Position numbers and translations under genes: made by a program. Of a DNA stretch of 29,848 nucleotides, positions 9,301 to 18,200 are shown one piece after another; the stretch's first letter is position 1; each line of letters begins with the position of its first letter. This DNA comes from Nitrospiraceae bacterium (GTDB taxonomy: Bacteria > Nitrospirota > Nitrospiria > Nitrospirales > UBA8639): positions 1-29,848 of the forward strand of contig DOFS01000413.1 in the NCBI GenBank assembly GCA_003523945.1, given 5' to 3'. Under the pieces are notes generated by a model. The model saw only the letters and a list, made by a program, of their open reading frames with translations, was not told the DNA's origin and searched no databases.

Positions 9301-12300
9301 GCGGGAGGAACATCAGCCGGTTAAATTGTTCTCGACGGCCTATCACAACTGCCATATCCGAAACCTGCAGCCGCGCGGCCCCAACCGGCACGCGGTCTTT
9401 CTCGTCACAGAGAGCGAAGCCATCACCTACCACTATGAACTGGACTTACGGCAGGAACCGCTGAGACTGGATCCTCGTCGAGCTCACACACTCAATCTCA
9501 ATGTGGATGAATACGGGAATGTGCGGCAAGCGGTGTCCGTGGTTTACCCGCGGATCGGCAGGCATGTCGACGAAACGCTACCCGATGGCGCCGAAAACCT
9601 AATCGCCCAAGTGCAATTAGAGCGGCACCTGGCCTATACCGAAACCCGCTTCACAAACGATGTCAATGGGCCGGCTAACCCCGATCAATACCGGTTGCGA
9701 GTCCCGTGCGAGGTGCTCAGCTATGAGGTGACAGGTATCAGCCCTTCCGGGCCGTACTTTACCCTCGAAGAACTGCGTGGCAGACGGTTGAGCGAGAGAT
9801 ACCAGACCACGGGCAGGCCGGTTGCCGACATTCTGTATCACCAGATTCCAAATCGGCGTGATCCCCAAAAGCGCCTCGTCGAACAGGTACGGATGCTCTT
9901 CTTCAAGGATGATCTCACAGGAGCTTTGCCGTTGGGACAACTTGGGTCGTTGGGCCTGCCCTATGAAACCTACAAACTGGCACTGACCGACGCGCTGCTG
10001 AACGCCATTCTAAGAGAGAGGTACACAACGGAAGTACAACGGGCCTTGGAGGACGAATCACGAAGCGGGTATGTGAGCGGAACCGACCTGGCAGGGCGCT
10101 TCCCCGATACCGACATGGGGCAATACTGGGTGCGCTCCGGCATCGCGGGTTTTGCCGATGACGCCGCGGAGCATTTCTACCTGCCCGAACGCTATACCGA
10201 TCCGTTCAACAACGTCACCATGCTCACCTTCGACCCGCGGGATCTATTCATTGCGGCATCGACCGATCCGGCTGGCAATACGACACAAATCGTGGGTTTC
10301 GACCCACTCGACCAAACCGCGCCGATCATCGGCTTCGACTACCGCGTGCTGGCCCCACGCGAGATCAGAGACATCAATGACAATCTGTCTGCAGTTTTAT
10401 TTGATGTCCTCGGACTGCCCGCCGCGGTGGCGGTCAAAGGCAAGGGAACCCAGGCTGATAACCTCGATGGATTCACCGATCCGGGCGGCGTAGGGGTCAC
10501 ACCCGACCTCAGCAGATTGATCCGGTTGTTCGCTGAACCGCGACCGGGTTCGGAGTCGGCTGAGGAATACCAGAGACGACATCGGGACCAGGCGAGACTG
10601 CTGCTCGGCAATGCCACGGTCCGGCATGTGTATCACTTTGGTGAGGTGATCAACGCCGACGGGTCGGTCACCTGGGGCACGCACCCCCCTTGTGCGGCTG
10701 CCATCTTGCGCGAGCAGCATGCGGCGGCGCTCGAAACCGGCCAGGAGAGTCCCCTGCAGGTCGCGTTCGAGTATTCAGACGGCAGCGGTACCGTGCTGGT
10801 CAAGAAAGTCCAGGCCGAACCTGAAACGGCAGGCGGCCCGTTGCGGTGGATCGCCACCGGGAAGACCATCCTCAACAACAAGGGCAAGCCGGTCAAGCAG
10901 TACGAGCCCTATTTCAGTGAGACGGAGCATCGGTTTGATCGGGCCGAGACGGAGCGCGAAGTGGGGGTGACGCCGATCATGTACTACGATGCCCCGGGTC
11001 GCCTCATTCGCACTGAGCTGCCGGATGGAACCGTCAGCCGTGTCGAATTCTCGCCCTGGCATGTGAAGACGTTTGATGCCAACGACACGGTGTTGGAGAG
11101 CCGCTGGTACTCTGAACGCAACCCAGTTCCGTATGATCAACCGTTACCACGCGATCCGATGACGCAGGAATTGACCGTGACGCCGGATCAGCGGGCGGCT
11201 TGGCTGGCTGCCCAACATGCCACCAGTCCGGCCCAAGTGCATCTCGACAGTTTGGGTCGTGAAGTCATCGCCATCGCCCATAACCGCGTGCAAGACACGG
11301 CCGGCGCGTTTCTGCACGGCGGCACCCGATATAGGGACGACAAGTCCGTCACCTTCACCAAGCTGGATGCTGAAGGCAAGCCGTTGTGGATCCGCGACGC
11401 ACGCGGCAATCTGGTGATGCAATACATCACGCCACCAAAACCCACCAGATGGGAAGATGAAGCACACGAAGAGATCCCTCCTGAAAGCGTGCCCTGTTAC
11501 GACATCGCCGGCAATCTGCTCTTCCAGCACAGCATGGATGCGGGTGATCGATGGACGATCAATGACGCGACCGGCCAGCCCTTCTACGCCTGGGATGTGA
11601 ACGATCGCGTCACCGACGGCGGTGCGACGATCCTTGAGAATCGAATATCTCACACGACCTACGACGTTCTACGGCGGCCCCTGACACAACAACTCACCAT
11701 CAATGCCGGCGATTGGCAAGTGGTCGAACGCTTCGTCTATGGCGGAAGTCTCACAGACGCAGCAGAGCGCAACCTGCGTGGTCAGGTGTATCAGCACTAC
11801 GATCCGAGCGGTCTCGTCACCAACGAGCGGGTCGATTTCAAAGGCAACCTGCTCGAAGTGACGCGCCGACTTGGGAGCACATACAGCGCTCCCGTCATTC
11901 ATTGGCCCGAAAGCCCTCCCGACGAAAGTTTCGATGCGGAGACCTACACGCAACTCACCGAGTTTGATGCCCTCAGCCGCATGACTCGTCTGTATAACTG
12001 GCACCATACTCCCGAGCGCGTGGCAGTGTACGAACCGCAGTACAACGAGCGCGGGGTGCTCAAACGTGAAGACCTTTTTCTTCAAGCCAAACGCGAAACG
12101 ACCGATGGTCGGAATCGCCGAGTAGGAGGAACCCGGACCACAGCCATCCACGCGATTACCTACAACGAAAAAAGTCAGCGGACCAGCATCCAATACGGCA
12201 ACAGGGCTAACAGGGCTCTCACGAGCTATACGTACGATACTGACACCTTCCGATTGATCAACTTGGTAACCACCAGATCCAATGCTCCGACCAAGCTCCA

Positions 12301-14344
12301 AGATCTCCACTATACCTATGATCCTGTGGGCAACATCACCGCGATCAAGGATGACGCACAACAGACGGTCTACTTCGATAACACGGAAGTCCAGCCACAT
12401 TGCCTCTACGAGTATGATGGCCTCTATCGCCTCATCAAAGCTGAAGGACGTGAGCACGCAGCTCAGAACAACGTCCAGCGGGATTATCGAAAATTCGAGC
12501 CGATCATCGGAATTCCATTTCCTAACAGTCCGGAAGCATTGCAGCGCTACGTGGAAAAGTACGAGTATGACAAAGTGGGCAACATCCTCAGTATAGCCCA
12601 CTCCGGCGGCTCTGTTCTGCGCTGGAAACGCTGCTATCAGTACGCGCTCAACAGCAATCGCCTGCTGGCAACGGGTGCGCCGAGGGAACTTCCTTCCCCC
12701 GAATCTCCATGCCCGAACCACTATGTGGAAACTCCGACGCTGTCGATACGATACGACTACGATACCCACGGTAGCATGCTGAATCTCGTCAGGACACCTC
12801 AAGAGTATCGCTTGCGCTGGGACTACCGCGACATGATTCACCAGGTGAATCTCGGCGGGGGCGGCCAGGCTTGGTACAACTACGATGCCGGCAAGCAGCG
12901 GACCCGCAAACGCATCGAGCGAAATGGAGGTACGGTCGCAGAGAGGCTTTATCTGAGTGGGATGGAACGTTACCGCCGTTGGCGGCGAAATCCAACCGGA
13001 GATGACACGCCATTAGAAGAAATCGAAACCCACCATCTGTTTGCCGACGACCAGCGGGTGCTGATCGTTGAAGATGTGTTGAAGACGGATAACGCAGAGT
13101 TAGGCGAACGAACGCTCTACCGCTATCAGCTCGGCAATCATCTCGGCTCCGTCTGCGTGGAGTTGGATGAAGGTGCAGAGGTGATTTCCTACGAGGAATA
13201 TCATCCCTACGGTACGACAGCCTATTCTGCCGGGCGCAACGATGTGGAAGTGCAACTTAAGCGCTATCGTTACACCGGCATGGAGCGGGATGAAGAGACG
13301 GGGTTGAACTATCACACGATGAGATATTACGTGCCGTGGTTAGGGCGGTGGGGAAGCAGTGACCCAATTGACGTTCAGGGTGGAGTCAATTCTTACAAGT
13401 ACGTTGAGGGCAATGCGTTACGTTATACAGATCCTAGTGGTTTATCCATTACTGTGCATGCGAATACTGCGACCACCAGCAGACGTACAGAGGGGATTGT
13501 GACAGATCAGAATACAGCAAATGAAACATTTATACGTGACGTTAGAGCGGCATTGCTGGAAAGCGAGCAAGCGTATTTCACTATCAACAATCAAAATCAA
13601 TTGGAATTTCTACTGGACACCGATACATCGGTATTAATGTCAGATGCCGCCAAGGAACTGCATCGGTTTGCGACTGACGACAGCATTGATGTACACGTTT
13701 TGCCTACGGCAGTGCGAGATCAACTTACAATAACAACAAGACATTCACCTGTACAGCAAGCTACCTTACGAGATCTTCACAACAATAGATATGCACGAAT
13801 AACGTCAATCAATTCGCCCGAGCTTGCAGGAGGCGTGCGTCCACTAGTGCGACCAGGCGAGGGTGGAACACAAGTACAACTGGGGAGCACAAGCCAACTC
13901 GATGATGGTCGTATTGTAGTGGCGTACGCTACATTTGGGTTGTCTGCTCACTCTCAGCCGCGACCGAACGACCAGAATAGAACCAGGCGCGATACGAACG
14001 CCTTTAGACAGGCCCAAACATCAGAAACCATATTTCATGAATTCAACACGCATGCATTTAACCTCTCTGAGGACCGGTCTGCACATGTCGACTCGGGTAA
14101 TGGCCTTGATGTAGTCAGGCGGCGTATACCAGAAAGTTCGTATGAAAATACCTTAACACGGAGTCAGGGCAGACACGGCTTTCGTAATAATGTCGATCCC
14201 ACGAATTTTGCCTTATCTGCTCGGATCGAAAGGCAAGTGTACCATCGAATTACTCAAAGATTTGGATTGAATGAAAACCTTGGCCTGTTTCGTCCACACT
14301 ACCGGGTGACCCAAAGTTTTGCAGACTATCAGTTTTCGGACTGA
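6386..14344 (+). CDS. Tc toxin TcB-TcC fusion (RHS cocoon with C-terminal toxin)
   Basis: This 2652-residue protein starts at a GTG with AGGGAGGG 6 nt upstream. Residues about 41-330 are the SpvB domain (SLPKGGGAIKGIGEKF, then GLGWNLAIPAI). VCBS/FG-GAP-like blade motifs follow at about 450, 570, 630 and 690 (DLDGEGLSG, DLTGDGHAD, DLSGDGLTD, DIDGTGTTD), forming the TcB propeller that docks on TcA. TcdB mid-N (about 775-865) and mid-C (about 945-1075) regions come next, then RHS/YD repeats to about 2290. The RHS core ends GRWGSSDPID, then YKYVEGNALRYTDPSGL. Asp2326 and Asp2349 fit the aspartyl autoprotease of TcC proteins, which releases the toxin after DPxGL. The remaining 299 residues are the variable toxin. 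TcB and TcC are often separate genes (about 1480 and 960 residues); fused forms are known. There is no signal peptide, as is usual for Tc proteins. Confidence 0.93.
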   Translation: MVGRTKNSQEPPVSNQSAARVPSGAESTQPSAEEANQFHISAPSISLPKGGGAIKGIGEKFTANPVTGTGSMSVPIATSPSRSGFGPQLSLAYDSGAGNGPFGLGWNLAIPAITRKTDKGLPKYQDADESDTCILSGAEDLVPVLTETAEGQWVPEEVPLRTVNRITYQIKRYRPRVEGLFARLERWTNQTDPGDIFWRSISKDNITTWYGKTAESRIVDPWDSTRIFSWLICESYDDKGNVLAYTYKAENSDDLDLSHVHERNRTPETRRAQRYLKHIRYGNHTPYFPKLTEPAPWPTLPGEDAWMFEVVFDYGEHDRDNPLPQEEINPWPRRVDPFSSYRPGFDVRTYRLCQRVLMFHHFPEAPDVGANCLVRSTNFDYSTEAPPDDVPNPLYATLRAVTQSGYQRQQGGGYHKQSLPPLEFTYTSPRIGETVRDVEPDSLENLPQGLDGSNYQWVDLDGEGLSGILTEQAGTWLYKRNLSPLNVVEDAHGGHTEARFAALEPVARKPSLAVLGGGRQQLLDLGGNGRLDLVEWQGPMPGFYERTQDEDWDPFTAFRALPTIAWDDPNLRFIDLTGDGHADVLITEQEAFTWYPSMAKEGFHPANRISSMLDEERGPRLIFADGTQSIYLADLSGDGLTDLVRIRNGQVCYWPNLGYGRFGAKVTMDQAPWFDQPDLFDHKRIRLADIDGTGTTDIMYLHRDGVRLYFNQSGNSWSDPQVLNVFPRVDELVSIVATDLLGNGTACLVWSSPLPGDARSPMRYLELMGAQKPYLLIKTRNNLGAESEIQYAPSTKFYVADRLAGKPWITRLPFPVHVVEQVMVTDTWRHTRFATTYSYHHGYFDGIEREFRGFGRVEQIDVESFGRFASHNSESPYITDDQTLYQPPVKTITWFHTGVFFDRRRILSQYQQEYFPNGFAGFPSEAFRENDLPQPDLQGQELTAEEWREALRACKGMMLRQEVYELDVEALEREEHQPVKLFSTAYHNCHIRNLQPRGPNRHAVFLVTESEAITYHYELDLRQEPLRLDPRRAHTLNLNVDEYGNVRQAVSVVYPRIGRHVDETLPDGAENLIAQVQLERHLAYTETRFTNDVNGPANPDQYRLRVPCEVLSYEVTGISPSGPYFTLEELRGRRLSERYQTTGRPVADILYHQIPNRRDPQKRLVEQVRMLFFKDDLTGALPLGQLGSLGLPYETYKLALTDALLNAILRERYTTEVQRALEDESRSGYVSGTDLAGRFPDTDMGQYWVRSGIAGFADDAAEHFYLPERYTDPFNNVTMLTFDPRDLFIAASTDPAGNTTQIVGFDPLDQTAPIIGFDYRVLAPREIRDINDNLSAVLFDVLGLPAAVAVKGKGTQADNLDGFTDPGGVGVTPDLSRLIRLFAEPRPGSESAEEYQRRHRDQARLLLGNATVRHVYHFGEVINADGSVTWGTHPPCAAAILREQHAAALETGQESPLQVAFEYSDGSGTVLVKKVQAEPETAGGPLRWIATGKTILNNKGKPVKQYEPYFSETEHRFDRAETEREVGVTPIMYYDAPGRLIRTELPDGTVSRVEFSPWHVKTFDANDTVLESRWYSERNPVPYDQPLPRDPMTQELTVTPDQRAAWLAAQHATSPAQVHLDSLGREVIAIAHNRVQDTAGAFLHGGTRYRDDKSVTFTKLDAEGKPLWIRDARGNLVMQYITPPKPTRWEDEAHEEIPPESVPCYDIAGNLLFQHSMDAGDRWTINDATGQPFYAWDVNDRVTDGGATILENRISHTTYDVLRRPLTQQLTINAGDWQVVERFVYGGSLTDAAERNLRGQVYQHYDPSGLVTNERVDFKGNLLEVTRRLGSTYSAPVIHWPESPPDESFDAETYTQLTEFDALSRMTRLYNWHHTPERVAVYEPQYNERGVLKREDLFLQAKRETTDGRNRRVGGTRTTAIHAITYNEKSQRTSIQYGNRANRALTSYTYDTDTFRLINLVTTRSNAPTKLQDLHYTYDPVGNITAIKDDAQQTVYFDNTEVQPHCLYEYDGLYRLIKAEGREHAAQNNVQRDYRKFEPIIGIPFPNSPEALQRYVEKYEYDKVGNILSIAHSGGSVLRWKRCYQYALNSNRLLATGAPRELPSPESPCPNHYVETPTLSIRYDYDTHGSMLNLVRTPQEYRLRWDYRDMIHQVNLGGGGQAWYNYDAGKQRTRKRIERNGGTVAERLYLSGMERYRRWRRNPTGDDTPLEEIETHHLFADDQRVLIVEDVLKTDNAELGERTLYRYQLGNHLGSVCVELDEGAEVISYEEYHPYGTTAYSAGRNDVEVQLKRYRYTGMERDEETGLNYHTMRYYVPWLGRWGSSDPIDVQGGVNSYKYVEGNALRYTDPSGLSITVHANTATTSRRTEGIVTDQNTANETFIRDVRAALLESEQAYFTINNQNQLEFLLDTDTSVLMSDAAKELHRFATDDSIDVHVLPTAVRDQLTITTRHSPVQQATLRDLHNNRYARITSINSPELAGGVRPLVRPGEGGTQVQLGSTSQLDDGRIVVAYATFGLSAHSQPRPNDQNRTRRDTNAFRQAQTSETIFHEFNTHAFNLSEDRSAHVDSGNGLDVVRRRIPESSYENTLTRSQGRHGFRNNVDPTNFALSARIERQVYHRITQRFGLNENLGLFRPHYRVTQSFADYQFSD
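13445..14341 (+). other. Hypervariable toxin tip of the TcB-TcC protein (candidate zincin)
   Basis: This is the segment after DPSGL, residues 2354-2652, expected to be cut off and translocated into the target cell. Its composition differs from the RHS shell: hand counts give 29/60 and 25/60 G+C for 13441-13500 and 13501-13560, against 41/60 for 8281-8340. Domain swapping at this point is typical of RHS and TcC proteins. I recognise no named toxin family. Residues 2551-2556 read HEFNTH inside ETIFHEFNTHAFNL, which resembles the helix of zinc metallopeptidases but has one extra residue (HExxxH rather than HExxH). A further His lies shortly after, in RSAHVDSGNG. The fold and activity are inferred, not shown. 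The Tc ADP-ribosyltransferase and Rho/actin-modifying tips known from Photorhabdus look different to me. Confidence 0.6.
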
Positions 14345-14474
14345 GGCGTGCCAGTTTAACGGATAGCTTGAATCGGAAATTTGACTTCTTCTGTGCGATA
14401 AACACTTACGGGCTATGATTCAAGCGTCGGAGAAAGAGCAAGATGAAACCAATAACTCCACTTCCAAGTTCTAG

Positions 14475-14498
14475 AATCCTGCACGCAGGATTTAATTT
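14475..14498 (+). terminator. Perfect palindrome after the TcB-TcC gene, possible terminator
   Basis: AATCCTGC-AC-GCAGGATT (14475-14492) is a perfect 8-bp inverted repeat followed by TAATTT. It lies 131 nt after the toxin stop codon and 73 nt before the next gene. It could terminate the first Tc transcript or serve as a protein-binding palindrome. Confidence 0.4.
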
Positions 14499-14565
14499 GA
14501 AACACGTTGGTCAGAACCCATAGAGCGTTGCATTCTAAATGGCCTATTCGTGAGGTTGTAGGGTT

Positions 14566-15084
14566 ATGAGCGAAGAGCAAAAATCGAAAAAGCAAAGCTG
14601 GTGGCAGACCCTCCCGGGCGTGCTGACGGCCGTGGCTACCGTGATCACGGCAATGACCGGTCTGATCGTTGGGCTGCAACAGGCGGGGTATTTCTCGAAC
14701 ACGGTGGACCCTGATCCACCACCTATCGAGGACAGTGATTCAAGAAACGGTGGCCCTGTGGCACAAGGTTTTCGCGTGGTCGAGTCCAACCTGAGGGCAG
14801 ATCCCTTCGACTACCGAGGCCCATGTCCGGTGCTCATCACGTTTACCGGCAGAGTCTCAGTGGCCGGTGGAGGTGGAGTGGTCTCGTACAAGTTCCTCAG
14901 AAACGACGGAGCCTCGGCGCCCGTTCACTCGCTGACCTTTGATGGTCCTGGTTCCCAACCAGTTGAAACCACCTGGCGATTGGGCGGGTCCGCCATGACC
15001 TATTCCGGCTGGCAGGCTATTCAGATTGTTGACCCACAGGACAGGGAATCCAATAAGGCCACCTTCAAGATCACGTGCCAATAA
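14566..15084 (+). CDS. Membrane-anchored beta-domain protein inside the Tc locus
   Basis: This 172-residue protein lies between the TcB-TcC and TcA genes. A short charged start (MSEEQKSKKQ) precedes WWQTLPGVLTAVATVITAMTGLIVGLQ at about residues 12-38, a single hydrophobic helix, so the C-terminal part is probably periplasmic or exposed. A Pro- and Asp-rich linker (PDPPPIEDSD) leads to a domain of about 105 residues that looks all-beta and Ig-like (CPVLITFTGRVSVAGGGGVVSYKF, then WQAIQIVDPQDRESNKATFKITC). Cys residues near both ends of that domain could form a disulfide. GAGG and AGGG tracts precede the ATG. The position suggests a role in Tc assembly, release or self-protection, but no homologous function is known to me. 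Only about 167 bp separate it from the TcA gene. Confidence 0.7.
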   Translation: MSEEQKSKKQSWWQTLPGVLTAVATVITAMTGLIVGLQQAGYFSNTVDPDPPPIEDSDSRNGGPVAQGFRVVESNLRADPFDYRGPCPVLITFTGRVSVAGGGGVVSYKFLRNDGASAPVHSLTFDGPGSQPVETTWRLGGSAMTYSGWQAIQIVDPQDRESNKATFKITCQ

Positions 15085-15116
15085 CGATGAAATGGAAGCA
15101 CCAGCCATGCTCACGA

Positions 15117-15145
15117 TTGATAGACCTCATCTCCAGTTATCCAAT
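15117..15145 (+). promoter_or_regulatory. Weak promoter candidate before the TcA genes
   Basis: TTGATA (15117-15122), a 17-nt spacer and TCCAAT (15140-15145) fit the sigma70 pattern loosely, with 4/6 matches in the -10. It would separate TcA expression from the upstream genes. The leader also has a short GGCC-loop-GGCC-TTTT hairpin just before the ribosome binding site AAGGAG (15238-15243). Confidence 0.2.
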
Positions 15146-15251
15146 AGGGCTTTTACCGGTGTGTTGTAAGAATGGGAGATGCCTTTTTCTTGTCCCTTCT
15201 CTTGTTTTTATGGGTGGCCTGTCTACGGCCTTTTCATAAGGAGTCATAACC

Positions 15252-18200
15252 ATGGATCCAGTGACCTTTCCATTGCAACGTGGTGACGAGGGCCCCGCGG
15301 TCGCGAATCTCCAACAAGCCCTGCTCCTTCTCATCGACAAGGAGGTGCTTCGCCTCTCGGCCAATCTGCGCCCTTCGCTTCGCGAGTCGCTGGTCGCCGA
15401 GAACAGTCAGAAGAAGTTTGAGAGTGGCACGGCGAAAACCATCGGTACATTTCAGGAGCAGTATCAGTTGCCCTCCACTAGCCAGGTGGATGCGGCCACG
15501 TCCGAGGCGATCAATCGGGTGTTACGAGAACTGGGGGTCCTCACCCCGGATCAGAACAGCCTATACCGGGTCGATGGTAAGGTGGTGAGCCGCGTGCGGG
15601 CGGGTGTCGGCGGGTTGCAGGTCCGTCTTGTGGATAAGCATGTCGGCACAGATGTGAGGCTGGCGGACACCCAGACTGATGCCGGCGGGTCCTATCACAT
15701 CACGTTCTCGATTCCGGATTTGCAGGAGCGTGGGAAACAACGCCCCGATCTGCAGGCCTGTGTTTTTTTGAATGATGCATTCCTGGGTGCCTCGGCCGTC
15801 CGTTACAACGCCTCGTATCGTGAGACGCTTCATGTGGTGCTGGGGCAGGAGGCCGACGCCAAACTTTATTCGGAATATGACACGCTGACTCAGGCTCTGG
15901 GCACCCATTACCCGGGCCGTCTGGGTGACTTGAAGGAGGAACAGGCGGAACCTGACCGGCATGACGTTCGGCGGGATATTACCTATTTGGCCAACAAGAC
16001 GGGCTGGGATGCCCGCGCGGTGGCCTTCGCGGCGCTGGCTGATCAGTTGAGCGCACGATCCCTTGATCCGAACGGCGGTGGCGGGATTGCCCCGCCCTTG
16101 TTTTATGCGCTCTTTCGTGCCGGCGTGCCGGCCGGTGAGCAGGCCGTGTATCAGCTCAATCCGGACCGCGTGGCGGGGATCTGGAAACATGGAATGGCTG
16201 AAGGACTCATTCCTGCCATGTCGGACCGTCAGCTTTCACAAGCCGCAAAGCGCTTTCAGATTCTGGCGGTTGACCATGCGTTGAAGAGTCCCGCTCTGAC
16301 AGGCCTCTCCTCACTGAAGGAGATGCTGTCTGTTTCTCTCGGCCGCAATCCGACCAAACACCAACAGTTTGCCGATCTTCATACGAAATATCGGGATGAT
16401 CCTTCGAAGCTGTGGGAGAAGGTGCGCAGTGTGTTCGGGGCCCAGACGGAAAAACGGCTGAAGGTTGACGGGCAATTGGCCGCGCTGACTCTCAATAATG
16501 CCCCGCTCGTCAAAAAGCTGCATGGTTCCGCGGGACGGACCGGCGTGACGGATCCCAAAGCTCTGATCGCCGCAGGGTACTACAAATCAGAGGTCTGGCG
16601 AACGCTCAATGGGACCGACGCTATTCCACCAGAAATTCCTGAGATTCCCGGTGAGCGGCCGAGGGAGCGGCGAGAGCGGTATGCCGATCTGCTCGCGGCG
16701 CAGATGCGGCTGAGTTATCCGACCGCGGTCGTGGCGCAGATGGTGAAAAACCGCGAGACGCCGGTGTCACGACCACTGCTCACCCCGGTGCACCGGTTTC
16801 TTCTTACACATGAAGACACGTTTGCCATTGGTCGACAGCCGGTGGAGCAGTTTGTCAAACAACAGAACCTCACCGTGGAGCCGGAGGTGATCCAGGAAGT
16901 CCAGCGAATCCAACGGGTCTATCAGTGCACCCCGAATGATCAGGCCATGAATGCGCTTTTAAAAAAGAACGTGGATTCGGCGGCGGCCGTCGTGCGGTAC
17001 ACCTCACAGCAATTTGTGGAGACCTTCCAAGCCGAGATGGGTGGAGAGGCCAATGCCCGCTTAACCTATGCAAAAGCGCAACAGGTGCATACTGCGGTGG
17101 TCAACATGGCCACATCGTATTTGATTGCCCGCACGGCGCCTGCCATTGGCGTGCATAGTCCGGCAGGTGTTATCGATCCGGCCCCACGGGGCCCGTCTCC
17201 TGCGCATCCGGATGACGTGCTGGCGTATCCCACCCTGGAAGGGCTGTTCGGAGAGATGGATTACTGTGCCTGTGACCATTGTCGCTCGATCTTGAGTCCC
17301 GCTGCCTATCTGGTGAATCTGCTTCAGTTTCTCTCTCCGGAACCTGATGTTTGGCGTGAGACGATGAGCAAGTGGAAGAGGGATCATGGGGGAGCCCCCT
17401 ATCCATTTGAGACTCTTGAAGCCTGGGAGGATGCTGAGTCCCCCACTGACACCGAGAAGACGCCTTTCGATGTGCTGATTTCGCGACGTCCGGATCTCGA
17501 GCAACTGGAGCTCACTTGCGAAAACACCAACATCCCGTTGCCCTATATCGATTTGGTCAATGAGACGTTGGAATTCTATGTGGGAAACACGGCTCATCCT
17601 CTCTCTCTGAACGGATACTCTGGTCATAGTACGACTGAAGATATGACACCAGAGGTACTTCTGGCCGCTCCGCAATCTGTGCAGAAAGAGGTTTACAAGG
17701 AGGCCTATAAACAACTCGCGGAAGCTCATTTTCCCATCCTGCTTCCCTTCGATCAGCCGTTGGAGCATCTGCGACGGTCTTTCGCTCGGTTTGACGCCCC
17801 ACTGTCTGATGTGATGATGGCGCTACGGAACAATGACAGTATTGATCGAGAGGGTGCCGGCGAGTATGGATGGAATGACATCTTGATGGAAGAACTGGGT
17901 CTGTCCCGGGCCGCCTACGCCATATTCAAAGACCGATCCCTGAGATTACGGGATCTGTACGGGTTTGCCGCAAGCGATCGAGATGCGGCGATTAAAAAGA
18001 AGCTCTCGCCGGCCAAGGACTTTGCCAGACGGGTTGATCTGCCCTATGCCGATCTCATTACCATGCTGAAGACCCGCTTTATCAATCCCCATTCGACCCT
18101 GATTCCTAAGGTAGAACGGTTGGGGGTCTCGTTTTCGACGCTGAAGAAGTTCAAAGACCGGGACATGACCGGGGCTGAGTTTGAAGCCATGCTCCCAGAA

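Noticed and set aside
11669..12841. Long minus-strand frame (390 codons) inside the TcB-TcC gene
   Set aside because: It lies wholly opposite a strongly supported RHS-repeat coding region, has no family resemblance, and is the usual antisense artefact of GC-rich codon use. The same holds for the minus frames at 7076-8197, 8765-9433 and 6425-6955.
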